Assembly: GCA_002687025.1 (NCBI GenBank)
Contig: NYZG01000368.1
Location: 1-9,918 of the forward strand
Origin: Candidatus Poribacteria bacterium
GTDB lineage: Bacteria; Poribacteria; WGA-4E; GCA-2687025
Length of the DNA stretch: 9,918 bases
Reading direction: 5' to 3'
Part shown: positions 1-6,698 of the stretch, in pieces
Position numbering within the stretch: position 1 is the stretch's first letter
Layout of the letters: each line of letters starts with the position of its first letter
Notes under the pieces: generated by a model
Database searches by the model: none
What the model was told of the DNA's origin: nothing
The model's input: only the letters and a program-made list of their open reading frames with translations
Translations under genes and position numbers: made by a program

Positions 1-146
1 CGGACGTTGTAGGTGATCCCACCCGTGCCGGGAACGACGTGCGCCGTGCCGTCCTGCCCAACACGATATACCGACCCGCCCACTTTCGGATGGGACACTT
101 CCCCGACTACTGAGATCATCGCCAGGCGGTCTACGTTCGTGTTCAT
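1..146 (-). CDS. DUF4438 family protein, N-terminal part (cut by window edge)
   Basis: The minus strand reads from an ATG at 144-146 without a stop to the window edge, giving 48 residues that start MNTNVDRLAMISVVGEVSHP and continue with a Gly-rich stretch ending PGTGGITYNV. I recognise this pattern (NVD..A.ISVVGEVSHP, then YRVG.DG, then PGTGGITYNVR) as the N-terminus of DUF4438 proteins, the family of Thermotoga TM1086. Its biochemical role is, to my knowledge, unestablished. A GGAG ribosome-binding site (plus-strand CTCC at 152-155) sits 5 bases ahead of the ATG and supports this start. There is no signal peptide, so it is probably cytoplasmic. It is divergent to the acetyltransferase gene, with 182 bp between the two starts. 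Family assignment is from remembered motif similarity; the rest of the protein is outside the window. Confidence 0.8.
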   Translation of the reverse strand, partial: MNTNVDRLAMISVVGEVSHPKVGGSVYRVGQDGTAHVVPGTGGITYNV

Positions 147-328
147 CGTCGCTCCATTCGGCGTGTGCGGCCGGAAGACGGCGCCAGAGTAGCATGGATG
201 CGCGACAAGGCCGTCGGCTACAAGCGCGCGGCGTGGCCCGGTCCTAGGCTCGTGGGCGGTGTGCATCCGCGCCGCGGTAAGGTTGGGTATGACAGATTGG
301 GCCACAACGGAGCGAGACAGGCGAGACG
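147..328. promoter_or_regulatory. Divergent intergenic region between DUF4438 and acetyltransferase genes
   Basis: This 182-bp spacer must carry the 5' signals of both flanking genes, because they are transcribed away from each other. For the plus-strand gene, TATGAC at 288-293 is a possible -10 box, but no good -35 stands 16-18 bases upstream. For the minus-strand gene the GGAG ribosome-binding site lies at 152-155, and no convincing promoter hexamers are visible. No tRNA, repeat array or conserved structured RNA was recognised here. The regulatory role is inferred from gene orientation, not from a recognised operator. Confidence 0.4.
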
Positions 329-1651
329 ATGTCCGAACTGCTGAGCCAGATGCCGCTGCAACTCGAAGACGACCTGGTTCTGCGATTCGCCACTACGGCG
401 GACGCAGACGCCATCGGCGCGTTCAACACCGAGCACCACGACGATAACAAGGAGTTCGGGATCGTCGGGCGCGGCGTGCACCATCTGGTCTCGGGCAAGC
501 ATCCGACAATCCGCGCCGAGGACTTCACGATCGTCGAGCACGCGCCGACGGGACGCATCGTCTCGTCCATGTGCCTCTTGTCCCAGCGGTGGACGTACGG
601 CGGCGTGGAATTCCCGATGGGTCAGCCGGAGTTCGTCGCGACGGACAAGGAGTACCGCCGCCGGGGCCTCGTGCGGAAGCAGTTCGACGTGCTGCACGAG
701 CTCAGCGCGTCGCGTGGCGAGCAGATGCAGGGGATTACGGGCATCCCGTGGTACTACTCGCAGTTCGGCTACGACATGGCGATGGACCTGGGCGGGGATC
801 GCTCCGTTCATCGCGTCCATCTGCGGGACGCGATCAAAGAGCCGGCCTGCCGACTACGCCCGAGCGTCTCGGAAGACGAGGAGTTCGTCAGAAGGCTTTA
901 CGCCGCCGGGGCGGAACGCAACCCGTTCGGCGCCGTGCGCTCCGACGAGATGTGGCAGTACGAACTCCAGATCGGCCGCGACAAGGGCTGCGGCGCGGGC
1001 GAGTGGCAGATCATCGAGAGCCCCGACGGCGATCGCATCGGCTACCTGGCGCACGAGGCGTGGATCGAGTGGCGCTCGCTGCCGGTCTTTCAACTGGAGC
1101 TCGTGTCGGGCGCTTGCTACCTGAACATCATGCCCAGCCTGCTGCGCGCGCTCCTGGAGCACGGCCAGGCCATGGTCGAGACCGACGCGCATCCCATGAA
1201 GGAGATGGAGGGCGTGCATCTGGGCCTGGGACGGAAGCACCCGGCGTACGATGCCGTCGCGTCGAAGAAGTCGCGCGACGGCTCGCCCTACGCGTGGTTC
1301 ATCCGCGTCCCGGACCTCGTGGGCTTCCTCGGCCACGTCCGCGCCGGCCTGGAACGCAATCTCATCGGCACGCCCGCCGAGGGTTACACGGGCGCGCTGG
1401 AAATCAGCTTCTATCGCAGCGGCGTGCGGATCGTGTTGGACCGCGGCGCGATCACGACGATCGAGGAGTGGTACTCCGACGACGCTCGAATCCACCTGCC
1501 GCGCGAGATGTTCACACATCTCCTGTGCGGCCGTCGCCGTTGCGCGGAACTGAGCGGCATGTTCGCCGACTGCTCGATACCCCACATCGAGTCGATCGTG
1601 CTCGACGCTCTCTTCCCGCCGTTCGAGGGATCGCTCTGGGCAATCAACTGA
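329..1651 (+). CDS. GNAT family N-acetyltransferase, Eis-like
   Basis: This 440-residue protein probably transfers an acetyl group from acetyl-CoA to an amine; the substrate is unknown. Residues 15-160 form a GNAT domain: FVATDKEYRRRGLVRKQFD (102-120) carries the R-R-R-G-L-V-R acetyl-CoA pyrophosphate loop, and WYYSQFGY (141-148) matches the YxxFGY segment of Eis proteins. Y143 lines up with Tyr126, the general acid reported for mycobacterial Eis. A second, degenerate GNAT-like region (about 170-310) and a C-terminal SCP2-like region (about 340-440) complete the three-part Eis plan, and the length is close to the usual 400-420. The last residues (FPPFEGSLWAIN) resemble the C-terminal SCP2 end of Eis-type proteins. 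The ATG at 329 has only a weak purine-rich leader (AGGCGAGACG). It is a single gene, divergent from DUF4438. Function as an aminoglycoside acetyltransferase is possible for the family but not shown here. Confidence 0.85.
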   Translation: MSELLSQMPLQLEDDLVLRFATTADADAIGAFNTEHHDDNKEFGIVGRGVHHLVSGKHPTIRAEDFTIVEHAPTGRIVSSMCLLSQRWTYGGVEFPMGQPEFVATDKEYRRRGLVRKQFDVLHELSASRGEQMQGITGIPWYYSQFGYDMAMDLGGDRSVHRVHLRDAIKEPACRLRPSVSEDEEFVRRLYAAGAERNPFGAVRSDEMWQYELQIGRDKGCGAGEWQIIESPDGDRIGYLAHEAWIEWRSLPVFQLELVSGACYLNIMPSLLRALLEHGQAMVETDAHPMKEMEGVHLGLGRKHPAYDAVASKKSRDGSPYAWFIRVPDLVGFLGHVRAGLERNLIGTPAEGYTGALEISFYRSGVRIVLDRGAITTIEEWYSDDARIHLPREMFTHLLCGRRRCAELSGMFADCSIPHIESIVLDALFPPFEGSLWAIN

Positions 1652-1813
1652 CCCGAGCCACCCTAGACGGCGAGCGCGCGCGCATCCCAGTACCGTGACC
1701 CAATCCCCTGCCGCGCGGATAGTCTCTGTGCATCCTCACGCCGGCGAGCTATACTCCGCGCGAGGGATGGCGGCCCGGCCATCAGCCCGGGCGCCATCGC
1801 ACAGGGATAACCC
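1652..1813 (+). promoter_or_regulatory. Intergenic leader with possible promoter before efflux operon
   Basis: This 162-bp gap precedes the adaptor gene. TATACT at 1750-1755 is a good -10 match. The best -35 at 17-bp spacing (TGTGCA, 1727-1732) matches only three of six consensus positions, so the promoter is plausible but not strong. If used, transcription would begin near 1762 and the leader would contain a short GC hairpin (GCCCGG 1773-1778 pairing with CCGGGC 1787-1792, 8-base loop). An AGGGAT stretch at 1803-1808 is the likely ribosome-binding site of the ATG at 1814. No terminator with a T-run is seen after the acetyltransferase. Confidence 0.4.
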
Positions 1814-3778
1814 ATGGCAAGAGCAGACTGGTCCACGCCTCGATACCCCGGCCTAATCGTGAAGCTCGTAGCCGTCGTCGCGGTGCTCGCCGCGGGCTTC
1901 GTCTACGGACGCCCCGCGCTGAACAAGTACCTGGAGAAAGAGGACGAAGGCCCCACCATGCACGTCCAGATCGAGAAGGTGCAGAAGGGGATGTTCCTCG
2001 CGCGCATCGGCGAGCGCGGCGATCTCGAAGCGCTGGAGGAGGTCGAAATCAAGTCCGATGTCGGAGGCGTCGTGGTCGAGCTGTACGTCGAGGACGGTCA
2101 GGAGGTGCAGGAAGGCGACCGGCTGTTCCGCATCGACGACGAGTACATCGTGCAGCGTCTGAAGGCGTCGGAGGCGGAATACGACGTTGCCCAGGGGAAC
2201 GTCGAACAGTCCCGCATCAATGCCAGCCTGGAGATGCAACGCGTCCAGAACGGCATCGAGATGGGCCGCAAGGCGCACGGACTCGCGGAAGCGAACCTCG
2301 TGTCCACGATCGCCTACGGGGATCAGCAAATCCTGCAACTGGAGGCGGTCGTTCGCCGCCTCGAAACGGACGCGCTCGACGCGCGCACTACGGAAGTGGA
2401 GCGCGCCGCTCTGGCGTTGACGAAAGCGCGTCTGCACGTGACCACTACGGCGACGTCGCTGACGCTGGCCGGGTCCGAGGCGAACCGATCGGCGCAGTTG
2501 CTCGAACGGAAGTACGTGTCGAACTCGCAACACGAGACCGTCCTGGGTAGCCTGGAACAGGCCAAGGCCGCAAACGAGGCGGCCCTCGCCGACGAAACGC
2601 TCGCCAAGCTGAGCCAGGAGTCGGCGCATAGGGGTCTGACGCAACTCGCCGTCGACATCGCCGACAATCGGGCCAGCCTGGCGAAGCTCAAGGAGACCAC
2701 CGCGGCGCAGCAGGCCGAGGGTCGCCTGCAGGTCGCGCAGCGGCTCGCGGAACTCCAGGACCAGCGCGCATCTGTCGACGAGCAGGAGCGACGCGGCGAA
2801 ATATCCGTCGCGACCAGCGAGAAGTACATGGAGCGATCCCTCTCCGACCTGACGCGGCTGCGCCAGGAGCTGAGCTGGACGGTCAAGACCGCGCCCCGTG
2901 CGGGGACTGTCACGGCATCCATGCTGGAGGTGGGGCAGGCCGTGCAGTCCGGCAGGTCCGAATGGGGAGGCGGCGGCCCCGTGATGAAGATATCCGACCT
3001 GTCGAAGCTCGTGGCCAGGACGTACGTGAACGAAATCGAGATCCGCAAGGTGGAACTCGGCGCGCGGGCCGAGATCAACGTCAGCGCCTATCGCGACCGG
3101 ACCTACGACGGGCAGGTGTGGAAGATAGCGCCCACGGCCACGATGCGCGACAACATCCGCTCGTTCGAGGTGGAAGTGCTGCTCTCCAATGCCTCGGAGG
3201 AGCTGCGACCCGCGATGACCGCCGATGTCGACATCATCGTCATCGAGCGGGACGACGTCCTCCAGATGCCCATCGCCGCGCTGATCGAGAAGGAGGTCAC
3301 GGCGATCTACGCGCAGGTGCCCAAGGCGTCGGTGGGGAAGCTCTCGGTAGGCGCGCGCCTCGACATCAACTACGCCGGCGACGACGAACGCCGCTTTCCC
3401 GCCCGCGTGGACCGCATCTCGGAGGATGAACGCCACTTCGACGAGCAGGTGATCCACGAGGTCCGCGTCATCGTCGACGACAACCCCGACGACCTCCAGT
3501 GGGGACCCACCACGCCGATGACGCTCGCCATCGAGGCGGGCGAGACGCTAACGGACATCATGAGCGACGTGCGCAAGGAGCGCGATCCGTACGCGCAGCG
3601 CCTGGTGGACGACGGGCCGCTGCCGGAGGATCACGCGCTCATCGTGACCGAGGACATCCGCCTCAAGGTCGGCGAGCGGAACGAATACAGCATCGAGATT
3701 CTCGAAGGGCTGGCCGACGGGGACCGCGTCCGCGTCCCCGAACTGAGCAGGAAAGACCTGTTCATGTGGGACGAATAG
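1814..3778 (+). CDS. Long HlyD/MacA-type periplasmic adaptor subunit of an efflux transporter
   Basis: This 654-residue adaptor is likely anchored in the inner membrane and bridges the permeases downstream toward the outer membrane. Residues 14-32 form one hydrophobic N-terminal anchor. Residues 72-110 are the first lipoyl half-motif (SDVGGVVVELYVEDGQEVQEGD, at 81-102), and 354-378 are the second (APRAGTVTASMLEVGQAV). Between them, about 112-352, lies a Glu/Ala/Gln/Leu/Arg-rich helical stretch, expected to be a coiled-coil hairpin. A beta-barrel domain follows (about 395-480), then the start of a membrane-proximal domain (VLQMPIAALIE, 482-492). Next come what looks like a second barrel (about 508-577) and the closing membrane-proximal strands with ILEGLADGDRVRVPE (629-643). 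Typical MacA-like proteins are about 370-420 residues, so this one is far longer. Its TAG stop shares a base with a GTG start of the first permease. The adaptor assignment is firm; the exported substrate is unknown. Confidence 0.9.
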   Translation: MARADWSTPRYPGLIVKLVAVVAVLAAGFVYGRPALNKYLEKEDEGPTMHVQIEKVQKGMFLARIGERGDLEALEEVEIKSDVGGVVVELYVEDGQEVQEGDRLFRIDDEYIVQRLKASEAEYDVAQGNVEQSRINASLEMQRVQNGIEMGRKAHGLAEANLVSTIAYGDQQILQLEAVVRRLETDALDARTTEVERAALALTKARLHVTTTATSLTLAGSEANRSAQLLERKYVSNSQHETVLGSLEQAKAANEAALADETLAKLSQESAHRGLTQLAVDIADNRASLAKLKETTAAQQAEGRLQVAQRLAELQDQRASVDEQERRGEISVATSEKYMERSLSDLTRLRQELSWTVKTAPRAGTVTASMLEVGQAVQSGRSEWGGGGPVMKISDLSKLVARTYVNEIEIRKVELGARAEINVSAYRDRTYDGQVWKIAPTATMRDNIRSFEVEVLLSNASEELRPAMTADVDIIVIERDDVLQMPIAALIEKEVTAIYAQVPKASVGKLSVGARLDINYAGDDERRFPARVDRISEDERHFDEQVIHEVRVIVDDNPDDLQWGPTTPMTLAIEAGETLTDIMSDVRKERDPYAQRLVDDGPLPEDHALIVTEDIRLKVGERNEYSIEILEGLADGDRVRVPELSRKDLFMWDE

Positions 3779-5169
3779 TGCGCCTGACCCGGCTCGGCCC
3801 CTCGGCAAGGGCGGCCGCGCACGCCGGCCGCCGCATCGCTATGTCGCTCGCCGCCCGCGCCTTGCAGACGACACTTGGCCGCCGCGCGGAGCAGGGAAGA
3901 CCCGGTTTTGCGGGGCAGGGGCCGCGCCGCGCCCGCCTGCACACAGCCGCCATCGAAGCCGCGCGCACGGGCTTGCGGGTCGTGATGTCCCACAAGGTGC
4001 GCTCTTTCCTGACGATGCTCGGGATCGTCATGGGCGTCGGAGGAATCGTCGGGATTGTGTCGATTGCGGAGAGCGCGAAGGGGATGCTCGTCGCTCAGCT
4101 CGACGACCTGGTCGGCGGGGCGAACATGTTCGGCGTGTTCCGCCCGCCGTTCTTCTTCGACGACGGCGAGCTGACCATCAACTACAGCGACGAGTACCTC
4201 ACCTACGAGGACGCGCTCGCCCTCGAAGATCGGTGCGAGTTCGTCACGCACGCGATACCACAGGTCGAGCACGAAGTCCGCGCGTCGGTCGGCTTCGAGG
4301 GCCGCCACGTTCCGGTTATGGGCACGTCGCCGGCCTTCTCGCCGGGCATGAAGTGGTTCACGCGGCTGGGCCGCTCGATGCGGTACAGCGACGCCACTTC
4401 GGAGGCGAAGGTGTGCATTCTCGGCCTCCGCGTCGCCCGGTATCTCTTCCAGGCGGACGTCGATCCGGTAGGGCGCGAGATACGACTCGACGACAGCCGA
4501 TACGTAGTCGCCGGCGTCCTCGACGACAAAGACGAGGACAACGACCGGCGCATCATCGTCCCGGTCACGACGGCGCAGAACTACATGACCGGTAGCGACG
4601 CGGTCGGACATCTGTGGGTCAAGACGACCAGCATCGACACGGTGGATGCCGCTCGCGGGCAGGCCTCGGCCGTCCTGTCGCAACGGCACGGCGGCGAGGA
4701 CTTCTTCCGCACCTGGTCGCTCAAGGACATCCTCAAATACATCAACAAGATGATCTTCGTGCTGCAGGTCGCCATCGGTGGGCTGGCGGCGACGTCGCTC
4801 CTCGTCGGGGGCATCGGCATCATGAACGTCATGCTGGCGTCGGTGAACGAACGCACGTACGAGGTCGGCTTGCGCAAGGCGGTTGGCGCGCGGCGTTCGG
4901 ACATCATGTTCCAGTTTCTCGTCGAGTCGGTCGTGCTGAGCCTGCTGGGCGGCGCGGGCGGAATCGGGGTGGGTCTCGGCGTCACGCGGGGGGTGGCGTG
5001 GTTCATGGACACCGTTGCCAAGCCGCCTCAGCCGTGGCTGCCGCTGGTGTCCGTGCCGGCGGTCGTGTTCGCCATCGCCGCGTGCGCGACCGTCGGTCTG
5101 TTCTTCGGCATCTATCCGGCGCGCAAGGCGGCTCTGCTGCCGCCCGTCGAAGCGTTGCGGAGGCGCTGA
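3778..5169 (+). CDS. MacB/FtsX-type ABC transporter permease (first of two)
   Basis: This is a four-helix ABC permease of the MacB/FtsX mechanotransmission type, without a fused ATPase. Counting from the GTG at 3778 (463 residues), TM1 is about 77-97 (FLTMLGIVMGVGGIVGIVSIA). A periplasmic MacB_PCD-like domain spans about 98-322. TM2 is about 325-355 (LLVGGIGIMNVMLASV), TM3 about 378-410 and TM4 about 421-445, ending in the family signature FFGIYPARKAALLPPVEALR. The coupling segment ERTYEVGLRKAVGARRSDI (358-376) is intact. The GTG overlaps the adaptor's TAG (TAGTG) with GGGA 7 bases before it. The ATG at 3841 (442 residues) is the main alternative but lacks a Shine-Dalgarno match; in-frame GC-rich third positions between the two favour 3778. 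The product has an unusually long Arg/Ala-rich N-terminal segment. Its partners are the adaptor and the next permease. Confidence 0.88.
   Translation: MRLTRLGPSARAAAHAGRRIAMSLAARALQTTLGRRAEQGRPGFAGQGPRRARLHTAAIEAARTGLRVVMSHKVRSFLTMLGIVMGVGGIVGIVSIAESAKGMLVAQLDDLVGGANMFGVFRPPFFFDDGELTINYSDEYLTYEDALALEDRCEFVTHAIPQVEHEVRASVGFEGRHVPVMGTSPAFSPGMKWFTRLGRSMRYSDATSEAKVCILGLRVARYLFQADVDPVGREIRLDDSRYVVAGVLDDKDEDNDRRIIVPVTTAQNYMTGSDAVGHLWVKTTSIDTVDAARGQASAVLSQRHGGEDFFRTWSLKDILKYINKMIFVLQVAIGGLAATSLLVGGIGIMNVMLASVNERTYEVGLRKAVGARRSDIMFQFLVESVVLSLLGGAGGIGVGLGVTRGVAWFMDTVAKPPQPWLPLVSVPAVVFAIAACATVGLFFGIYPARKAALLPPVEALRRR
5159..5163 (+). promoter_or_regulatory. Ribosome-binding site of second permease
   Basis: GGAGG lies inside the last codons of the first permease gene, 9 bases before the ATG at 5173. 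The ribosome finishing the upstream gene would stop at the TGA (5167-5169), next to this start, so translation of the two permeases is probably coupled and their amounts matched. Confidence 0.75.
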
Positions 5170-5172
5170 CGG

Positions 5173-6441
5173 ATGCGCGCATTCCTCGGGTTCGGCCTCA
5201 GCATCGACACGTTCCGGCGAAACAAGCTGCGCACGTTCCTCGGCGTCGTGGGGACGGGCGTCGGCGTGTCGATGATTGTCGGCATCCTGGCGGTGGGCGA
5301 CGGCCTGCGCGTGTTCATCCTGCGCGAGATGGAACGCGCGGGCGAACTGAACGTCGTCAAGGTGCGCTTGGGCGACTGGGTCGAGGCGGAGACGTGGGAT
5401 CCGAAAACCACGCGACTGACGATGGCCGACCTCGGCGCCATCCAGCGCTACTGCCCGAACGTGAAGACCGTGTCGCCGGAGACGGATCGGCAGTGGATGT
5501 GGGCGTCGTCCGAAGGCGTGTTGACCATCTCCGAGATCCTGGGCGTCTCGCCCGTCTATACGGACGCGTATGCGTGGGGCGTGCAGGCCGGGCGGTTCAT
5601 CTCGGCGGACGACCTGAAGACCGGCGCCAAGGTATGCGTCATCGGCACGGAACTGTGGACGCGGCTTTACCAGCGAGGGGACGCCATCGGCCGGGAGATA
5701 GCGCTCGGAAACGAGCGGCTGAGGATCGTTGGGATCATGGCGGAGAAGAGCGACACGCTCGGGTTGCAGGGATACGGCCGGCGCGCGTTCCTGCCGCTGA
5801 CGACCATGCAGCAGCGCTACACCGGGAAGCGTCACATCGACGTCATCCGCGCGCAGGCGCACAGCTTCGAGGTCGTGGACCAGGCGGGCGCGGAGATCCG
5901 TCGCGTGCTTCGCCACACGCACAACGGGCAGGATTGGATGTTCGACTTCTGGACGCCCACGAGCAGCGTCCGCGAGACGAAGCAGACCGCGGCCGTGCTG
6001 ACGTCGGTGTTGGTGTGCATCGCGGGGATCACGTTGCTGGTCGGGGCCATCGGCATCATGAACCTGATGCTCGTGTCCGTGACGGAGCGCACGTCTGAGA
6101 TCGGGCTGAGGAAGGCGGTGGGCGCGACGCGGCTCGACATCCTGCTGCAGTTCCTCGCGGAGGCCGCGCTCATCGGTCTCATGGGCGGGCTTATTGGCGT
6201 GCTTGTCGGCGTGGCGATCGGCCACGGCATGGCGATGGGCATCACGGCGTTCCTGCACTCGACGTTCATCAGCAAGGTGGTGCGCGAGATGTTCAAGGAC
6301 GTCATCTGGCCGGCGGTCATTTCGTGGAAGGCGAGCGGGATATCGGCGCTAGTATCGCTCGTGATCGGCGTGTTTTTCGGCATCTACCCGGCGCGACGCG
6401 CTTCCCGCCTGACGCCCGTCGACGCGCTGCGATACGAGTAG
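5173..6441 (+). CDS. MacB/FtsX-type ABC transporter permease (second of two)
   Basis: This 422-residue permease has the same plan as its upstream neighbour but is clearly divergent. TM1 is about 20-42 (FLGVVGTGVGVSMIVGILAV), preceded by the family's FRRNKLR segment (14-20). A periplasmic MacB_PCD-like domain spans about 45-270. TM2 is about 276-303 (LLVGAIGIMNLMLVSV), TM3 about 325-356 and TM4 about 388-405, ending in FFGIYPARRASRLTPVDALR. The cytoplasmic coupling segment ERTSEIGLRKAVGATRLDIL (305-324) that normally contacts the ATPase is conserved. The loop between TM3 and TM4 (about 360-385) is longer than in the first permease. The start has a GGAGG at 9 bases and follows the upstream stop by 3 bases. 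The pair most likely forms a heterodimer, but two homodimers cannot be excluded. No ATPase follows. Confidence 0.9.
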   Translation: MRAFLGFGLSIDTFRRNKLRTFLGVVGTGVGVSMIVGILAVGDGLRVFILREMERAGELNVVKVRLGDWVEAETWDPKTTRLTMADLGAIQRYCPNVKTVSPETDRQWMWASSEGVLTISEILGVSPVYTDAYAWGVQAGRFISADDLKTGAKVCVIGTELWTRLYQRGDAIGREIALGNERLRIVGIMAEKSDTLGLQGYGRRAFLPLTTMQQRYTGKRHIDVIRAQAHSFEVVDQAGAEIRRVLRHTHNGQDWMFDFWTPTSSVRETKQTAAVLTSVLVCIAGITLLVGAIGIMNLMLVSVTERTSEIGLRKAVGATRLDILLQFLAEAALIGLMGGLIGVLVGVAIGHGMAMGITAFLHSTFISKVVREMFKDVIWPAVISWKASGISALVSLVIGVFFGIYPARRASRLTPVDALRYE

Positions 6442-6505
6442 GCCGGCGCCGACGGGAAGGTCGTTCTCCGCTCATGGTCGCCGCGCATGGACTTCCCATC
6501 CAGCG

Positions 6506-6519
6506 CAAGTGCTTACTTG
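6506..6519. repeat. Short inverted repeat CAAGT-GCTT-ACTTG
   Basis: CAAGT (6506-6510) and ACTTG (6515-6519) are perfect inverse copies around a 4-base loop. CAAGTGC (6506-6512) could instead pair, with one G-T wobble, with GCGCTTG at 6524-6530. The two pairings are mutually exclusive. It may be an operator or RNA hairpin; no T-run follows, so it is not a classical terminator. Confidence 0.3.
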
Positions 6520-6539
6520 ATGAGCGCTTGTGGTCGTCC

Positions 6540-6563
6540 GGGCGGCGCGATATGCTGCCGCCC
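6540..6563 (+). repeat. GC-rich hairpin downstream of efflux operon
   Basis: GGGCGGC (6540-6546) pairs perfectly with GCCGCCC (6557-6563), extendable by one G-T wobble, around a loop containing GATAT. It lies 98 bp after the permease stop. No T-tract follows (GAGGTTA), so it could be a rho-independent terminator only of a degenerate kind. A protein-binding site or processing hairpin is equally possible. Confidence 0.35.
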
Positions 6564-6685
6564 GAGGTTACTGGATACAAGGCCCCTCCGGCATCTGCGA
6601 GGTCTCGCTGAAGGGGAGCGCGTATCGAGCGCGTGGACAGCGGCTCCGTGACATATCGATAGGACGCGCAGGCTGTAAAGACCAC

Positions 6686-6690
6686 GGGAG
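6686..6690 (+). promoter_or_regulatory. Ribosome-binding site that fixes a GTG start
   Basis: GGGAG stands 8 bases before the GTG at 6699. It supports this codon over the ATGs in other frames nearby (for example 6718), because reading from 6699 gives a clean signal peptide. Confidence 0.7.
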
Positions 6691-6698
6691 AACGTGAA

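Larger units (their letters stand above)
6442..6698. other. Intergenic region between permease and secreted protein genes
   Basis: This 257-bp gap has no convincing gene. It contains two inverted repeats (reported separately at 6506-6519 and 6540-6563). A TGGACA at 6634-6639 matches five of six bases of the -35 consensus, but the best -10 at an allowed spacing (GATAGG, 6658-6663) is weak. The last bases hold the GGGAG ribosome-binding site (6686-6690) of the next gene. An in-frame plus-strand reading frame running out of the permease region shows no coding character and is not called. Confidence 0.4.

Noticed and set aside
571..1698. A long plus-strand frame overlapping the acetyltransferase in another register
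   Set aside because: Arg-rich and low-complexity translation, whereas the 329-1651 frame has clear GNAT motifs.
1773..1792. GC hairpin in the adaptor leader as a riboswitch or terminator
   Set aside because: The stem is only 6 bp, no T-run follows, and no known riboswitch core is recognisable.
1853..3457. A 534-codon minus-strand frame opposite the adaptor
   Set aside because: Same shadow pattern: His/Arg/Asp-rich, no family resemblance, and complementary to a clear adaptor gene.
3499..3777. A longer first permease starting at ATG 3499 inside the adaptor gene
   Set aside because: The extra 93 codons overlap the adaptor's conserved C-terminal half in another frame and translate to Arg/His-rich sequence unlike any permease N-terminus.
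3631..6258. An 875-codon open frame on the minus strand across both permeases
   Set aside because: It lies antisense to three well-recognised genes. Its product is dominated by Arg, His, Asp and Pro with no recognisable domain or membrane segment, and there is no ribosome-binding site or independent signal. It is a GC-rich shadow.
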